From Sphingomonas naphthae (GTDB taxonomy: Bacteria > Pseudomonadota > Alphaproteobacteria > Sphingomonadales > Sphingomonadaceae): a stretch of DNA of 64,000 bases. Under the pieces are notes generated by a model that ran no database searches, was not told where the DNA came from, and worked only from the letters and a program-made list of their open reading frames with translations. Of the stretch, positions 16,395 through 26,430 are shown piece after piece (within the stretch, counting starts at the first letter, position 1; every line of letters starts with the position of its first letter). Location of the stretch: contig NZ_CP117411.1 of NCBI RefSeq assembly GCF_028607085.1, positions 2,852,001-2,916,000 of the forward strand, written 5' to 3'. The position numbers and the translations under genes were made by a program.

Positions 16395-17306
16395 CTACCC
16401 TCCGCTGAACGCCCAGCGCAATGTCCCCGCCAAGCCCAGTGCTCCCACTTTTACGGCGGGTCTGAGGACGAACGGGCTGCGGCGCAGGCCATGCATCCGT
16501 CGCGCCCATGCCGGGAGCAGGTCCACCGCCGTTTGGGCTGTTATGGCCTGAACCGGTATCGCCAGAGGATTGTCAGGACGATGCCGCAGAACGAGGCGAG
16601 CGACTTCGCGGGTCCGGTCGTCAACCACGAGTTCCCGTCGCATCTCGTTGAGGAGGCGTAGAGCCTCCACCTTCGTGGTGGGAACGGGATCCGCGCCCAG
16701 AGCTTGCGCGATCTGGGCGAACTCCCTGAAATACGTATCCTGCTCGGCTGACGTCAGCGGTCGGTCGCCGTAACGCTGCCATGCCTCGAGGAAGCTGGTC
16801 GCCTCCGTGACGTGAACCCAGGCCAGACGGTGCGGATCACCCGCGCTGTATTCGGTACCATCCGCTAGCACGCCGGCCACGTTTTCGTGGACGCTGCGCA
16901 CCCGCGCGATGGCGGACTCCGCCTGATCGCGCGACCCATAGGTGGTCAGAGCTATGAATCGGGCGGTTCGCCGAAGCCGACCCAGCATGTCGGTGCGGAA
17001 GTTCGAATGATCCCATACGCCGGCGAGAACGGCAGGATGGAGCATCTGGAGCAGCAATGCGGAGATGCCGCCGACCATCATGGTCGTAACATCGCCGTGG
17101 ACCCGCCAGATCGCCGAATCACTGGCGAAGAGCGCGTCGGAACTGCGCTGCACCGGCTCTTCGCCGCGATCCTGGTCGTTGAAGAGGGAGCGGACCCTCG
17201 CGACGATGGCTTGCTTGGCCATTGTCTCCGCCATGCTCGCGAGTGCGTCGGACGGCGCCGCCCGCTCCGCGGCTGCTGGACGGCGGTTGTGCCTCGTGGA
17301 TGCCAT
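16395..17306 (-). CDS. MpaB-family (DUF2236) oxygenase
   Basis: A 303-residue protein of the DUF2236/MpaB family, haem-containing enzymes that include the MpaB' oxygenase and rubber oxygenase latex-clearing relatives. The family pattern is present: MVGGISALLLQMLHPAVLAGVWDHS (its core around residues 75-98, with a conserved histidine in LHP), HENVAG near 140, and DPHRLAWVHVTEATS near 156. It converges on the SDR gene, with 4 bases between the stops. A hydrophobic C-terminal end could interact with membrane. Substrate cannot be named. Confidence 0.82.
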   Translation of the reverse strand: MASTRHNRRPAAAERAAPSDALASMAETMAKQAIVARVRSLFNDQDRGEEPVQRSSDALFASDSAIWRVHGDVTTMMVGGISALLLQMLHPAVLAGVWDHSNFRTDMLGRLRRTARFIALTTYGSRDQAESAIARVRSVHENVAGVLADGTEYSAGDPHRLAWVHVTEATSFLEAWQRYGDRPLTSAEQDTYFREFAQIAQALGADPVPTTKVEALRLLNEMRRELVVDDRTREVARLVLRHRPDNPLAIPVQAITAQTAVDLLPAWARRMHGLRRSPFVLRPAVKVGALGLAGTLRWAFSGG

Positions 17307-17446
17307 GTCAGCGGTTTCGCCCTGTCATGGGTGAGATACTCCGGAAGCCCGGGGTTCGATCCACGTGCCCCCGTCACATCGCTTCCGCCTGCCACCGCTC
17401 AACGGCGACGCTGGATACTCTCACGCGGGCCGACTAGCCTTGGACA

Positions 17447-18016
17447 ATGCCTCGCAAGCTCAAGGTCTACCGGACCCCGATCGGCTTTCACGACGCCTAC
17501 GTGGCAGCACCCAGCCAGAAAGCTGCGCTCGAGGCCTGGGGCACCGATCGCAATCTCTTCGCCCGGGGGGACGCCGAGGAGGTGGTCGATGCCGAGCTCG
17601 TCAAGGAGCCGTTGGCACAGCCGGGAAAGGTGATTCGGCGCTCACGCGGAACGACGGCTGAGCAGATCGCCGCGCTTCCCGCCGATCGGCCGAAGGCTGA
17701 CGAAGGCCGGACGCGCGGGGACGGTCCGTCGCTAGCGGAAGCTAAAACAAAGGCACCAGGCGCGAAGCGGGATGCGGCGCCGAAACCGAAGCCAAAGCCG
17801 AACCGGGATGCTCTCGATCGGGCGGAACAGGCGGTGGCGGAAGCGGAGGAGCGGCACCGTGCGGCGCGCGATCGCCTGGGGGAACGCGAGGACGAACTGG
17901 CGCGCGAGCGACGCCGTTTGGAGGCTGATCAGGACAAGGAGCTGTCCGCGCTTCGCCGGTCGGAGGAGAAGCAGCCGAAGACGTACGGCGAGGCGATGTC
18001 GAAGTGGCGCGGGTAA
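17447..18016 (+). CDS. Conserved hypothetical protein with charged coiled coil
   Basis: A 189-residue protein. The first 70 residues (starting MPRKLKVYRTPIGFHDAYV) look like a small folded domain seen in many sphingomonad genomes. Residues 80-125 are Lys/Pro/Ala-rich linker, and 125-180 form a strongly predicted coiled coil of heptads (AEERHRAARDRLGEREDELA). Similar proteins are sometimes annotated as TolA-like cell-envelope proteins because of the composition, without experimental basis. No membrane segment. It is the last gene before the putative island end. Confidence 0.6.
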   Translation: MPRKLKVYRTPIGFHDAYVAAPSQKAALEAWGTDRNLFARGDAEEVVDAELVKEPLAQPGKVIRRSRGTTAEQIAALPADRPKADEGRTRGDGPSLAEAKTKAPGAKRDAAPKPKPKPNRDALDRAEQAVAEAEERHRAARDRLGEREDELARERRRLEADQDKELSALRRSEEKQPKTYGEAMSKWRG

Positions 18017-18095
18017 ATGCGGTCGCGTCGTTGGGTCGGGCCGAGCTCAGGCGCAGCGAGCGGCTCTGCCGGTTAGGCCGTCAGGGCGCCACGCT

Positions 18096-18115
18096 CTTGG
18101 GTGAATCTTGGGTGA
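18096..18115 (+). promoter_or_regulatory. Tandem direct repeats, possible integrase arm sites
   Basis: cttgggtga occurs at 18096-18104 and again at 18107-18115, 11 bases apart from start to start, i.e. one helical turn. They lie 90-110 bases from a truncated tRNA 3' end. Spaced direct repeats next to an attachment core are typical arm-type binding sites for tyrosine integrases. An inverted repeat agccgg-n7-ccggct follows at 18148-18166. Confidence 0.45.
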
Positions 18116-18204
18116 AAATGGCGTTTGTTCGGCTCTTGTTCCGTAAAAGCCGGGAATTTACCGGCTGGAAACAAGGCTGTTTTCCTTATACGAGGACTTT
18201 GACG

Positions 18205-18254
18205 CTGCGTTGACATCGCAGGGGTCGCAAGTTCAATCCTTGCCACGCCCACCA
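18205..18254 (+). tRNA. tRNA-Val(GAC) 3' fragment (likely island attachment site)
   Basis: The 3' half of a tRNA: anticodon stem-loop CTGCG-TTGACAT-CGCAG (18205-18221) with anticodon GAC at 18212-18214, a five-base variable loop, T arm GCAAG-TTCAATC-CTTGC (18227-18243), acceptor strand CACGCCC, discriminator A and encoded CCA ending at 18254. Upstream there is no D arm and no matching 5' acceptor strand, so this copy cannot form a tRNA. A tRNA cut at the anticodon stem is the classic scar of integration into a tRNA 3' half. An intact copy should lie at the opposite end of the element, outside the window. Confidence 0.85.
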
Positions 18255-18258
18255 GATC

Positions 18259-18293
18259 AAGCCCGCCAGGTCCACGACCTCGGCGGGCTTTTT
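18259..18293 (+). terminator. Terminator after tRNA-Val fragment
   Basis: aagcccgcc-aggtc-cac-gacct-c-ggcgggctt followed by ttt: a long hairpin with one bulge and a T-run, starting 4 bases after CCA. It is probably the original terminator of the tRNA-Val gene that stayed on the chromosome side. Confidence 0.8.
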
Positions 18294-18402
18294 CGTGCCC
18301 GCAGGCGGCCGGGAACGGGCCGTATGACGCGCGCTGGCCGGGATCGCGGTCCCCATCCCGGCCGGGGCGCGCGCGCAAGCAGGGCCACCTTTCCCGCACA
18401 CG

Positions 18403-18434
18403 AAAAAGGGCGCCGCGATCGATCGCGGCGCCCT
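18403..18434 (-). terminator. Rho-independent terminator of bfr
   Basis: agggcgccgcgatc-gatcgcggcgccct (18407-18434) is a perfect palindrome flanked on its left by aaaaa, i.e. a T-run on the minus strand. It lies 28 bases after the bfr stop. Confidence 0.8.
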
Positions 18435-18461
18435 GAGGGTCGGGACGGGCCGGGAAGGCCG

Positions 18462-18947
18462 TCAGATCTTGCTGTCGGCGGGCTTCGACTGGAGCTGGAT
18501 GTAATTCTGGATGCCCATGCGTTCGATCATGTCGAACTGCTTTTCCAGATAATCGACATGCTCCTCCTCGTTATCGAGGATGCGCTTGAACAGGTCGCGG
18601 CTGATATAGTCGCGCACCGTCTCGGCATGGGCGATGGCGTCGCGCAGCAGCGGGATGGCCTCGCCTTCCAGCGCGAGATCGGCCTTCAGCACCTCCTCGA
18701 CGCTCTCGCCGATCTTCAGGCGGCCGAGCAGCTGGAAATTGGGCAGGCCATCGAGGAACAGGATGCGCTCCGACAGCCAGTCGGCATGCTTCATCTCGTC
18801 GATCGATTCGTGGCGCTCGTACTCGGCCAGACGCTCGATGCCCCAGTGATCGAGCAGGCGGTAGTGCAGCCAATATTGATTGATCGCGGTCAGCTCGTTC
18901 TTGAGCGCCTCGTTGAGAAAGTCGATAACCTTGGGGTCGCCCTTCAC
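18462..18947 (-). CDS. bfr: Bacterioferritin
   Basis: A 161-residue 24-mer ferritin subunit that stores iron as a ferric core and binds haem between subunits. All ferroxidase ligands are in place: E18, E51, H54, E94, E127 and H130; M52 is the haem ligand. Length is standard. It is downstream of bfd on the same strand (105 bases between), and a minus-strand terminator follows. The pair stores iron (Bfr) and releases it by electron transfer (Bfd). Assignment is secure. Confidence 0.97.
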   Translation of the reverse strand: MKGDPKVIDFLNEALKNELTAINQYWLHYRLLDHWGIERLAEYERHESIDEMKHADWLSERILFLDGLPNFQLLGRLKIGESVEEVLKADLALEGEAIPLLRDAIAHAETVRDYISRDLFKRILDNEEEHVDYLEKQFDMIERMGIQNYIQLQSKPADSKI

Positions 18948-19051
18948 GGCTGTTCTCCGTCGTCCATTGGAATTGGACGCTCCAATAGATCAGCGGGACG
19001 AAGACTTCCAGTAAAAATGGCGGAAAACAGCCACTTCGCTATTGCGAATAG

Positions 19052-19222
19052 TTACGCGGAGGCGGACTCGCTGGCGATGATTTCGCGTGCGAATGGCACG
19101 CATTGGCCGCAACGCGGGCGGCGGCCCATCGAGGCATACGCCGCACAGGGGGTCGAATGGCCGGCGCGCGCGGCGCTCCGCACGTCCCGTTCCCGTATGG
19201 CATTGCAAACGCAAACAACCAT
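19052..19222 (-). CDS. bfd: Bacterioferritin-associated ferredoxin
   Basis: A 56-residue BFD-type [2Fe-2S] protein. It starts MVVCVCNAIRERDVRSAAR and contains the four cluster cysteines C4, C6, C38 and C41 (CVC at the start and RCGQC later). AAGGAG stands 8 bases before ATG 19222. Bfd reduces the haem of bacterioferritin to mobilise stored iron. It is directly upstream of bfr in the same direction. The gene is small and easily missed by length cut-offs. A Fur-box-like palindrome lies 35 bases upstream. Confidence 0.93.
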   Translation of the reverse strand: MVVCVCNAIRERDVRSAARAGHSTPCAAYASMGRRPRCGQCVPFAREIIASESASA

Positions 19223-19256
19223 CACCGCTCTCCTTGATTCGCAGGAATAGCGTTAG

Positions 19257-19271
19257 TGAGAGTTACTCGCA
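19257..19271. promoter_or_regulatory. Fur-box-like 7-1-7 palindrome upstream of bfd
   Basis: TGAGAGT-T-ACTCGCA, arms matching at six of seven positions, the 7-1-7 layout of Fur sites. It lies about 35 bases upstream of the bfd start, in promoter position, and would link bfd-bfr to iron status. Match to consensus is only partial. Confidence 0.4.
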
Positions 19272-19303
19272 ATAGCTTTGGTGCGGGTGGTGCGACGAAC
19301 CGC

Positions 19304-19702
<399 letters not shown>

Positions 19703-19746
19703 GGGGGCGAGTGTAGCGGGGTTGGGGCGTGGTGCGAAGCCACACA

Positions 19747-19833
19747 CCGTCGCCCCGGCGCAGGCCGGGGCCTCAGGCGGCTGCCACCACCGTCACCCCA
19801 AGCCTCCCGAGGCCCCAGCTTTCGCTGGGGCGA
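19747..19833. repeat. Dispersed inverted repeat, family A copy 1
   Basis: Imperfect inverted repeat with arms of about 35 bases beginning cgtcgccccggcgcagg, between the starts/ends of DUF3052 and purL genes. A close relative is at 26344-26430. Intergenic REP-like element. Confidence 0.75.
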
Positions 19834-19852
19834 TGTCCTGCTTTATCGGGGC

Positions 19853-22081
<2,229 letters not shown>

Positions 22082-22217
22082 GGCGCGGGCCGATAGCGGA
22101 TGGCGGCGATATGAACCATCCATAAACGTGCCGTTCCCGCCCCGTTCAACGAACTTGGCCTAAGCAACCGTTCGGGATCGCTGGGGTTGATACCAGCAGT
22201 ATCTGCAGGATTTCGAG

Positions 22218-22589
22218 ATGAACGCGTTTCTGAAGGGCGGCATCGCCGCCGTCGCGCTCGGCGCCAGCACGCTGGTGGCCATGGCGCCCGCCGATGCCCA
22301 GCGCTGGGGCCGGGGCGGCTATTACGGCCGGGGCTATGGCGGCCATTATTATCATCGCGGCGGCGGCCGCACGGGCCTGGCGATCGGCGCCGGCATCCTC
22401 GGCCTGGCCGCCGGCGCCGCCATCGCCAGCAGCAACGCCAATCGCGGCTATTATGGCGGCGGTGGCGGCAGCTACGGCTATTACAACGATCCCTACGTGG
22501 AGGATTACAGCTACCGCGAGGTCTGCCGCGTGAGCCGCGAGTGGGATCCCTATCGCGAACGCTATGTGCGGGTCCGCTACTGCCGCTGA
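22218..22589 (+). CDS. Secreted glycine/tyrosine-rich protein with glycine zipper
   Basis: A 123-residue protein with a signal peptide (about 1-27, cleavage after ADA), a Gly/Tyr/Arg-rich stretch (WGRGGYYGRGYGGHYYHR), a glycine-zipper hydrophobic segment (TGLAIGAGILGLAAGAAIA, about 53-71) and a C-terminal part with two cysteines (C97 and C122 region, EVCRVSREWDP and VRYCR) that may pair. Such proteins are common periplasmic or outer-membrane associated proteins of sphingomonads without known role. No clear operon partner. Confidence 0.7.
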   Translation: MNAFLKGGIAAVALGASTLVAMAPADAQRWGRGGYYGRGYGGHYYHRGGGRTGLAIGAGILGLAAGAAIASSNANRGYYGGGGGSYGYYNDPYVEDYSYREVCRVSREWDPYRERYVRVRYCR

Positions 22590-22609
22590 GGCGATGGCCA
22601 GCACGCGAG

Positions 22610-22641
22610 AAAAAAGGGCCGGCGGAGCGATCCGCCGGCCC
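22610..22641 (-). terminator. Rho-independent terminator of the lipoprotein gene
   Basis: gggccggcgga-gcga-tccgccggccc (22616-22641), preceded on the plus strand by a run of six A, i.e. T-run on the minus strand. It follows the stop of the minus-strand lipoprotein gene (22666) by 24 bases. The core ccggcggagcgatccgccgg recurs in the terminator at 63094. Confidence 0.75.
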
Positions 22642-22665
22642 TTCATGTATCGGATGACGCGGGCG

Positions 22666-23052
22666 TTACGCCTTGCAACTCTGCGACGGCTTGCCCGGCT
22701 GGGTGATGTTGGTGATGGGCGCGTTGCCGCCGACCGAAAAACCCTCGGTCACGAACGCCTCGCCCACGGCCGGGGCCGTCAGCTTGGTGGGCATGCCGTC
22801 CTTCTCGGTGCGGATGTTGGCGGTCAGCTTGTCGCCGAAGAAATCGACGTAGACCAGGCTGGTGTCCTTGCAGCGGTAGGTGCGGCTCGCCTCGATGGCG
22901 GGCGGCAGCGTCACCGGCGCGGCATCGGCGGTGTTGAGCGCGGGATCCTCGACCGACGCGGCATTGGTCGTGGTTTCGGGTTTGCTGCCGCAAGCGGCGA
23001 GAACCAGGAGGGCGCACAGGGGCGCGGCGGCGATGAAGCGGGTTTTTTGCAT
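22666..23052 (-). CDS. Lipoprotein, possibly MliC-like
   Basis: A 128-residue lipoprotein: signal peptide MQKTRFIAAAPLCALLVLAAC with lipobox LAAC, then a polar linker, then a small domain from about 60 with a cysteine at each end (YRCKDTS and SQSCKA). The domain size and terminal cysteines resemble the MliC fold of lysozyme inhibitors, but sequence support is weak. ATG 23052 is chosen because it gives the complete signal peptide. Own terminator downstream. Likely in the periplasm, membrane-anchored. Confidence 0.65.
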   Translation of the reverse strand: MQKTRFIAAAPLCALLVLAACGSKPETTTNAASVEDPALNTADAAPVTLPPAIEASRTYRCKDTSLVYVDFFGDKLTANIRTEKDGMPTKLTAPAVGEAFVTEGFSVGGNAPITNITQPGKPSQSCKA

Positions 23053-23164
23053 GGCGGCACGACTTGTTGCGGCGCACACCGAAACCGTCAAGGCCTTGTT
23101 ACGCAGACGCAACAACGATTGATCGCATAAGTTGGGCGGGTCACCCGTTTTCGCATGAAACCGA

Positions 23165-23458
23165 TCAGGCGGCCCGCCGCATATGCGTCGCGAGGAGGGC
23201 GCGGGCCTGCCGCTGGGCATCCACCACCTCGCGCGCGCTCATCTCCTCGGCGATCTCGCCGCGACATTCGGCGGCGCGGGCGTGGCCCATGGCGGCGGCG
23301 ATGTTGAACCATTTGTGCGCCGCGACAAGATCGACGGCGATGCCGCCGCTGCCGGTGGAGCAGGCCATGCCCAGATCGAAGCACGCATCGGGATCACCCG
23401 CTTCGGCATAATATTCCCGGCGATCGAGCGCCTGCTGGCGCATGGTCTCGTGTGTCAT
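23165..23458 (-). CDS. Sel1-repeat protein
   Basis: A 97-residue helical protein with one to two Sel1-like (TPR-type) repeats: ACFDLGMACSTGSGG and AHKWFNIAAAMGHARAAECR (about 25-65). Sel1 repeats mediate protein-protein contacts. No signal peptide. It is a short conserved protein in sphingomonads lying between a lipoprotein gene and mipZ; partner unknown. Confidence 0.75.
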   Translation of the reverse strand: MTHETMRQQALDRREYYAEAGDPDACFDLGMACSTGSGGIAVDLVAAHKWFNIAAAMGHARAAECRGEIAEEMSAREVVDAQRQARALLATHMRRAA

Positions 23459-23641
23459 GGTGATGTCCCGTCCCGCGGCACGATCATCTGGCCCATTCGC
23501 CGATCCCTGCCGTCAGGTTGGTTAACGGCACGCTCGCCAAAGGATTGAGGGGCTAACCCACAGTTTTATCGGGCGGCGCGGTTGCTCCCCCCTCGCCCCT
23601 CGGACATAAGCGGGCGAAGTTTTCACGAGATCACGGAATCC

Positions 23642-24463
23642 ATGAGCCGAGCGCATCTGATCGTCTTCGCCAACGAGAAGGGCGGATCGGGCAAATCCAC
23701 AACGGCGGTGCATGTCGCCGTGGCGCTGGCCGCCGCCGGCCGCCGGGTGGCGGGCATCGATCTCGACAGCCGCCAGCGCACCTTCGCGCGCTACATCGAG
23801 AATCGCGAGGCGACGATGCGGCGCGAGGGCGTGCAGCTGCCCATGCCGCGCCACGAGACGTTCGATCCGATGAAGAGCGCCCAGCCGCTCACCGAGCGGC
23901 TAGACGAACTGATGGGCCAGTATGAGATCGTCGTGATCGACACGCCCGGCCGCGACGACGTCCACGCCCGCGCCGCGATCGAGCGCGCCGACACGCTCGT
24001 CACGCCGATCAACGACAGCTTCATCGATCTCGACCTGATCGGCCAGGTCGATCCGGTCACCTATGCGATCAAGCGCCCGAGCTTCTATGCCGAGGTGGTG
24101 TGGGAAGCCCGCAAGGTGCGCGCGCGCACCGATGGCGGCACGGTCGACTGGGTGGTGCTGCGCAACCGCCTCCAGCATCTCGAGGCGCGCAACATGCGGC
24201 GCGTGGCGGCGGCTCTGGGCGATCTGTCGCGCCGGGTCGGCTTCCGCGTGATCCCCGGTCTGTCCGAGCGCGTGATCTACCGCGAGCTGTTCCCCAAGGG
24301 CCTCACCCTGCTCGACCTGAAGGCGATCGGCGAGGATGCCGGCATCGCCCACATCGCCGCCCGTCAGGAATTGCGCGAGTTGGTCGCCAGCCTCGCGCTG
24401 CCCGATCTCAACCTGGCCGAAAAGCCCGGATCGCATGGTCCGCTGGAGATGGTCGCGCCGTGA
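23642..24463 (+). CDS. mipZ: MipZ division-site positioning ATPase
   Basis: A 273-residue ParA-superfamily ATPase. The deviant Walker A motif EKGGSGKST is at about 11-19, Walker A'-type DLDSRQRTFARY at about 41-52 and Walker B VVIDTPGRDD at about 98-107. The RQRTF sequence and the later WVVLRNRLQHLEARN (about 175-190) are specific to MipZ, which forms a polar gradient with ParB and inhibits FtsZ polymerisation away from midcell in alphaproteobacteria. It overlaps the following J-domain gene by 4 bases (GTGA). Confidence 0.95.
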   Translation: MSRAHLIVFANEKGGSGKSTTAVHVAVALAAAGRRVAGIDLDSRQRTFARYIENREATMRREGVQLPMPRHETFDPMKSAQPLTERLDELMGQYEIVVIDTPGRDDVHARAAIERADTLVTPINDSFIDLDLIGQVDPVTYAIKRPSFYAEVVWEARKVRARTDGGTVDWVVLRNRLQHLEARNMRRVAAALGDLSRRVGFRVIPGLSERVIYRELFPKGLTLLDLKAIGEDAGIAHIAARQELRELVASLALPDLNLAEKPGSHGPLEMVAP

Positions 24464-24888
24464 AGGTCGTCCTCGTCCTCGCCGCCCTCGCCCTCTATTG
24501 GGCGTGGAAGAAGCGGGAAACGCAGGCGCTGCGCATCGGCGACGTGGCGGCGGTGGTCGCCGCGATCATCGGCGTGCGCTTCGGCATGAAGGGCCAGATC
24601 CCGCTCGCCCTGCTCTCGATCGGCGGCGCGGGCTGGTGGTATTGGTTCCGCAAGAACGAGGCGCCCGACAAGCCCCTCCGCGCCGATCGCGCCCCGCCCG
24701 CCATCGGCGGCATGTCGACCGAACAGGCCCGCGCCGTGCTGGGCGTCAGCCGGCTGGCCGACGAGGACGAGATCCGCGCCGCGCACCGCCGGCTGCTGCT
24801 GCGCGTCCACCCCGATCTGGGCGGCACCGCCGACCAGACCGCCGAAGCCAATGCCGCGCGCGATGCGTTGATCGTCAGAAGGACGTGA
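24460..24888 (+). CDS. Membrane-anchored J-domain protein
   Basis: A 142-residue protein starting at GTG 24460 inside the mipZ stop. It has one or two N-terminal membrane segments (about 1-15 and 30-62) and a C-terminal J domain (about 86-142) with the HPD motif at H117-D119 (RVHPDLGG), so it should stimulate a DnaK-type chaperone near the membrane. A TIM14/DjlA-like architecture is possible. Coupling to mipZ is conserved in many sphingomonads to my knowledge. Confidence 0.85.
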   Translation: MKVVLVLAALALYWAWKKRETQALRIGDVAAVVAAIIGVRFGMKGQIPLALLSIGGAGWWYWFRKNEAPDKPLRADRAPPAIGGMSTEQARAVLGVSRLADEDEIRAAHRRLLLRVHPDLGGTADQTAEANAARDALIVRRT

Positions 24889-24944
24889 ACCCGTAACGAT
24901 TTCGCGCGTAGTGCGTCCGCAGATTCCATCGGAGACAAAGAGAC

Positions 24945-26336
24945 ATGAAGCTCAGCTCGCACCGTTTCGACCCCACCTCGCTGCGCGAATATGACATCCG
25001 CGGGATCGTCGGAAAGTCGCTCGGCGACGAGGACGCCTATGCCATCGGCCGCGGCTTCGCGACCTTCGTGCGCAAGGCAGGCGGTACGCGCGTGGCGGTC
25101 GGCTGGGACGGCCGCGTCTCGTCGGAACATCTGCGCGACGCGCTGGTCGACGGGCTGACGCAGGGCGGCCTCGATGTCGTCCGCACCGGCCTCGGCCCCA
25201 CGCCGATGCTATACTATGCCGAAGCCACGCTGGAAGTGGATGGCGGCATCCAGATCACCGGCAGCCACAATCCGGCCGAATATAACGGCTTCAAGATGGT
25301 CCTCCAGCACGGGCCGTTCTTCGGCGAGGACATTCAGGCGATCGGCAAGCTGGCCGAGACGGGCGACTGGTCCGAGGGCGAAGGCCAGGTCACCGATTTC
25401 GATATCGAGGACGATTACGTCAACCGGCTGGTCGCGGGCTATGCCGGCGGTGAGTTCAAGATCGGCTGGGACAATGGCAACGGCGCCGGCGGGCGCGTGC
25501 TGGAGAAGCTGGTGAAGCTCCTCCCCGGCGAGCATCACGTCCTCTATGCCGAGATCGACGGCAGCTTCCCCAACCACCATCCCGACCCCACCGAGGAGAA
25601 GAACCTCGCCGACCTGAAGAAGCTGGTCGCCGAGAAGAACCTCGATTTCGGCATCGCCTTCGACGGTGACGCCGATCGCATCGGCGCGATCGACGGCCTC
25701 GGCCGCGTCGTGTGGGGCGACCAGATCCTCTCGATCCTGGCCGAGCCCGTCCTGCGCGAAGTGCCCGGCGGCACGATCATCGCCGACGTGAAGGCGAGCC
25801 AGGCGCTCTACGACCGGGTCGCCGAACTGGGCGGCACGCCGCTGATGTGGAAGACCGGCCACTCCCTCATCAAGGTCAAGATGAAGGAGACCGACAGCCC
25901 GCTCGCCGGTGAGATGTCGGGCCACATCTTCTTCCGCCATAATTGGTACGGCTTCGACGACGCGCTCTATGCCGCCGTCCGGCTGATCCAGGCCGTGCGC
26001 GTGCTGGGCGGATCGCTGACCGCGCTGAAGGACAAGATGCCCGCGCTGGTCAACACGCCGGAGATGCGCTTCCAGGTGGACGAGAGCCGCAAGTTCGCGG
26101 TGGTGGACGAAGTTCTCGACCGGCTCGAGAAGGCCGGCGCGGACGTCAACCGCACCGACGGCGCCCGCGTCAACACGCCCGACGGCTGGTGGCTGCTCCG
26201 CGCCTCCAACACGCAGGACGTGCTGGTCGCCCGCGCCGAAGCCAAGGATCAGGCCGGGCTCGACAAGCTGCTCGGCCAGATCGACGAGCAGCTCGCCCTC
26301 TCCGGCCTCGTGCGCGGCGAGCAGGCGGGGCACTGA
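24945..26336 (+). CDS. Phosphomannomutase/phosphoglucomutase
   Basis: A 463-residue alpha-D-phosphohexomutase that interconverts hexose 6- and 1-phosphates, feeding GDP-mannose and UDP-glucose for polysaccharide synthesis. The phosphoserine loop TGSHNP has S107, the magnesium loop DGDADR is around 240, the sugar loop GEMSGH around 323, and the phosphate-binding loop RASNTQ near 420. In Sphingomonas the equivalent PgmG supplies precursors for sphingans. The neighbouring minus-strand glycosyltransferases fit use of its products. An inverted repeat follows the stop. Confidence 0.93.
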   Translation: MKLSSHRFDPTSLREYDIRGIVGKSLGDEDAYAIGRGFATFVRKAGGTRVAVGWDGRVSSEHLRDALVDGLTQGGLDVVRTGLGPTPMLYYAEATLEVDGGIQITGSHNPAEYNGFKMVLQHGPFFGEDIQAIGKLAETGDWSEGEGQVTDFDIEDDYVNRLVAGYAGGEFKIGWDNGNGAGGRVLEKLVKLLPGEHHVLYAEIDGSFPNHHPDPTEEKNLADLKKLVAEKNLDFGIAFDGDADRIGAIDGLGRVVWGDQILSILAEPVLREVPGGTIIADVKASQALYDRVAELGGTPLMWKTGHSLIKVKMKETDSPLAGEMSGHIFFRHNWYGFDDALYAAVRLIQAVRVLGGSLTALKDKMPALVNTPEMRFQVDESRKFAVVDEVLDRLEKAGADVNRTDGARVNTPDGWWLLRASNTQDVLVARAEAKDQAGLDKLLGQIDEQLALSGLVRGEQAGH

Positions 26337-26343
26337 TAACATC

Positions 26344-26430
26344 CGTCGCCCCGGCGCAGGCCGGGGCCTCAGGAGGCTGTCACGACGTCGCCCCCAGCCT
26401 CCCGAGATCCCGGCCTGCGCCGGGATGACG
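26344..26430. repeat. Dispersed inverted repeat, family A copy 2
   Basis: Inverted repeat of about 87 bases filling the whole gap between the convergent stops at 26336 and 26431; arms begin cgtcgccccggcgcaggccg. Related to 19747-19833. Confidence 0.8.

Noticed and set aside
17330-17375. ggggttcgatcc resembling a tRNA T loop
   Set aside because: The flanking bases do not form a T stem and no acceptor or anticodon arm can be built around it.
18001-18090. ccgagctcaggcgcagcgagcgg as the missing 5' half of the tRNA
   Set aside because: It does not pair with the acceptor 3' strand or form a D arm at the right distance from the anticodon stem.
18186-18401. Minus-strand frame containing WWAWQGLNLRPLRCQ
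   Set aside because: It is the reverse complement of the tRNA-Val 3' end and its terminator, a well-known type of false protein.
22150-22180. Possible EcfG promoter (cgaac...cgtt) before the glycine-rich secreted protein
   Set aside because: Spacer of 14 bases and mismatch in the first box.
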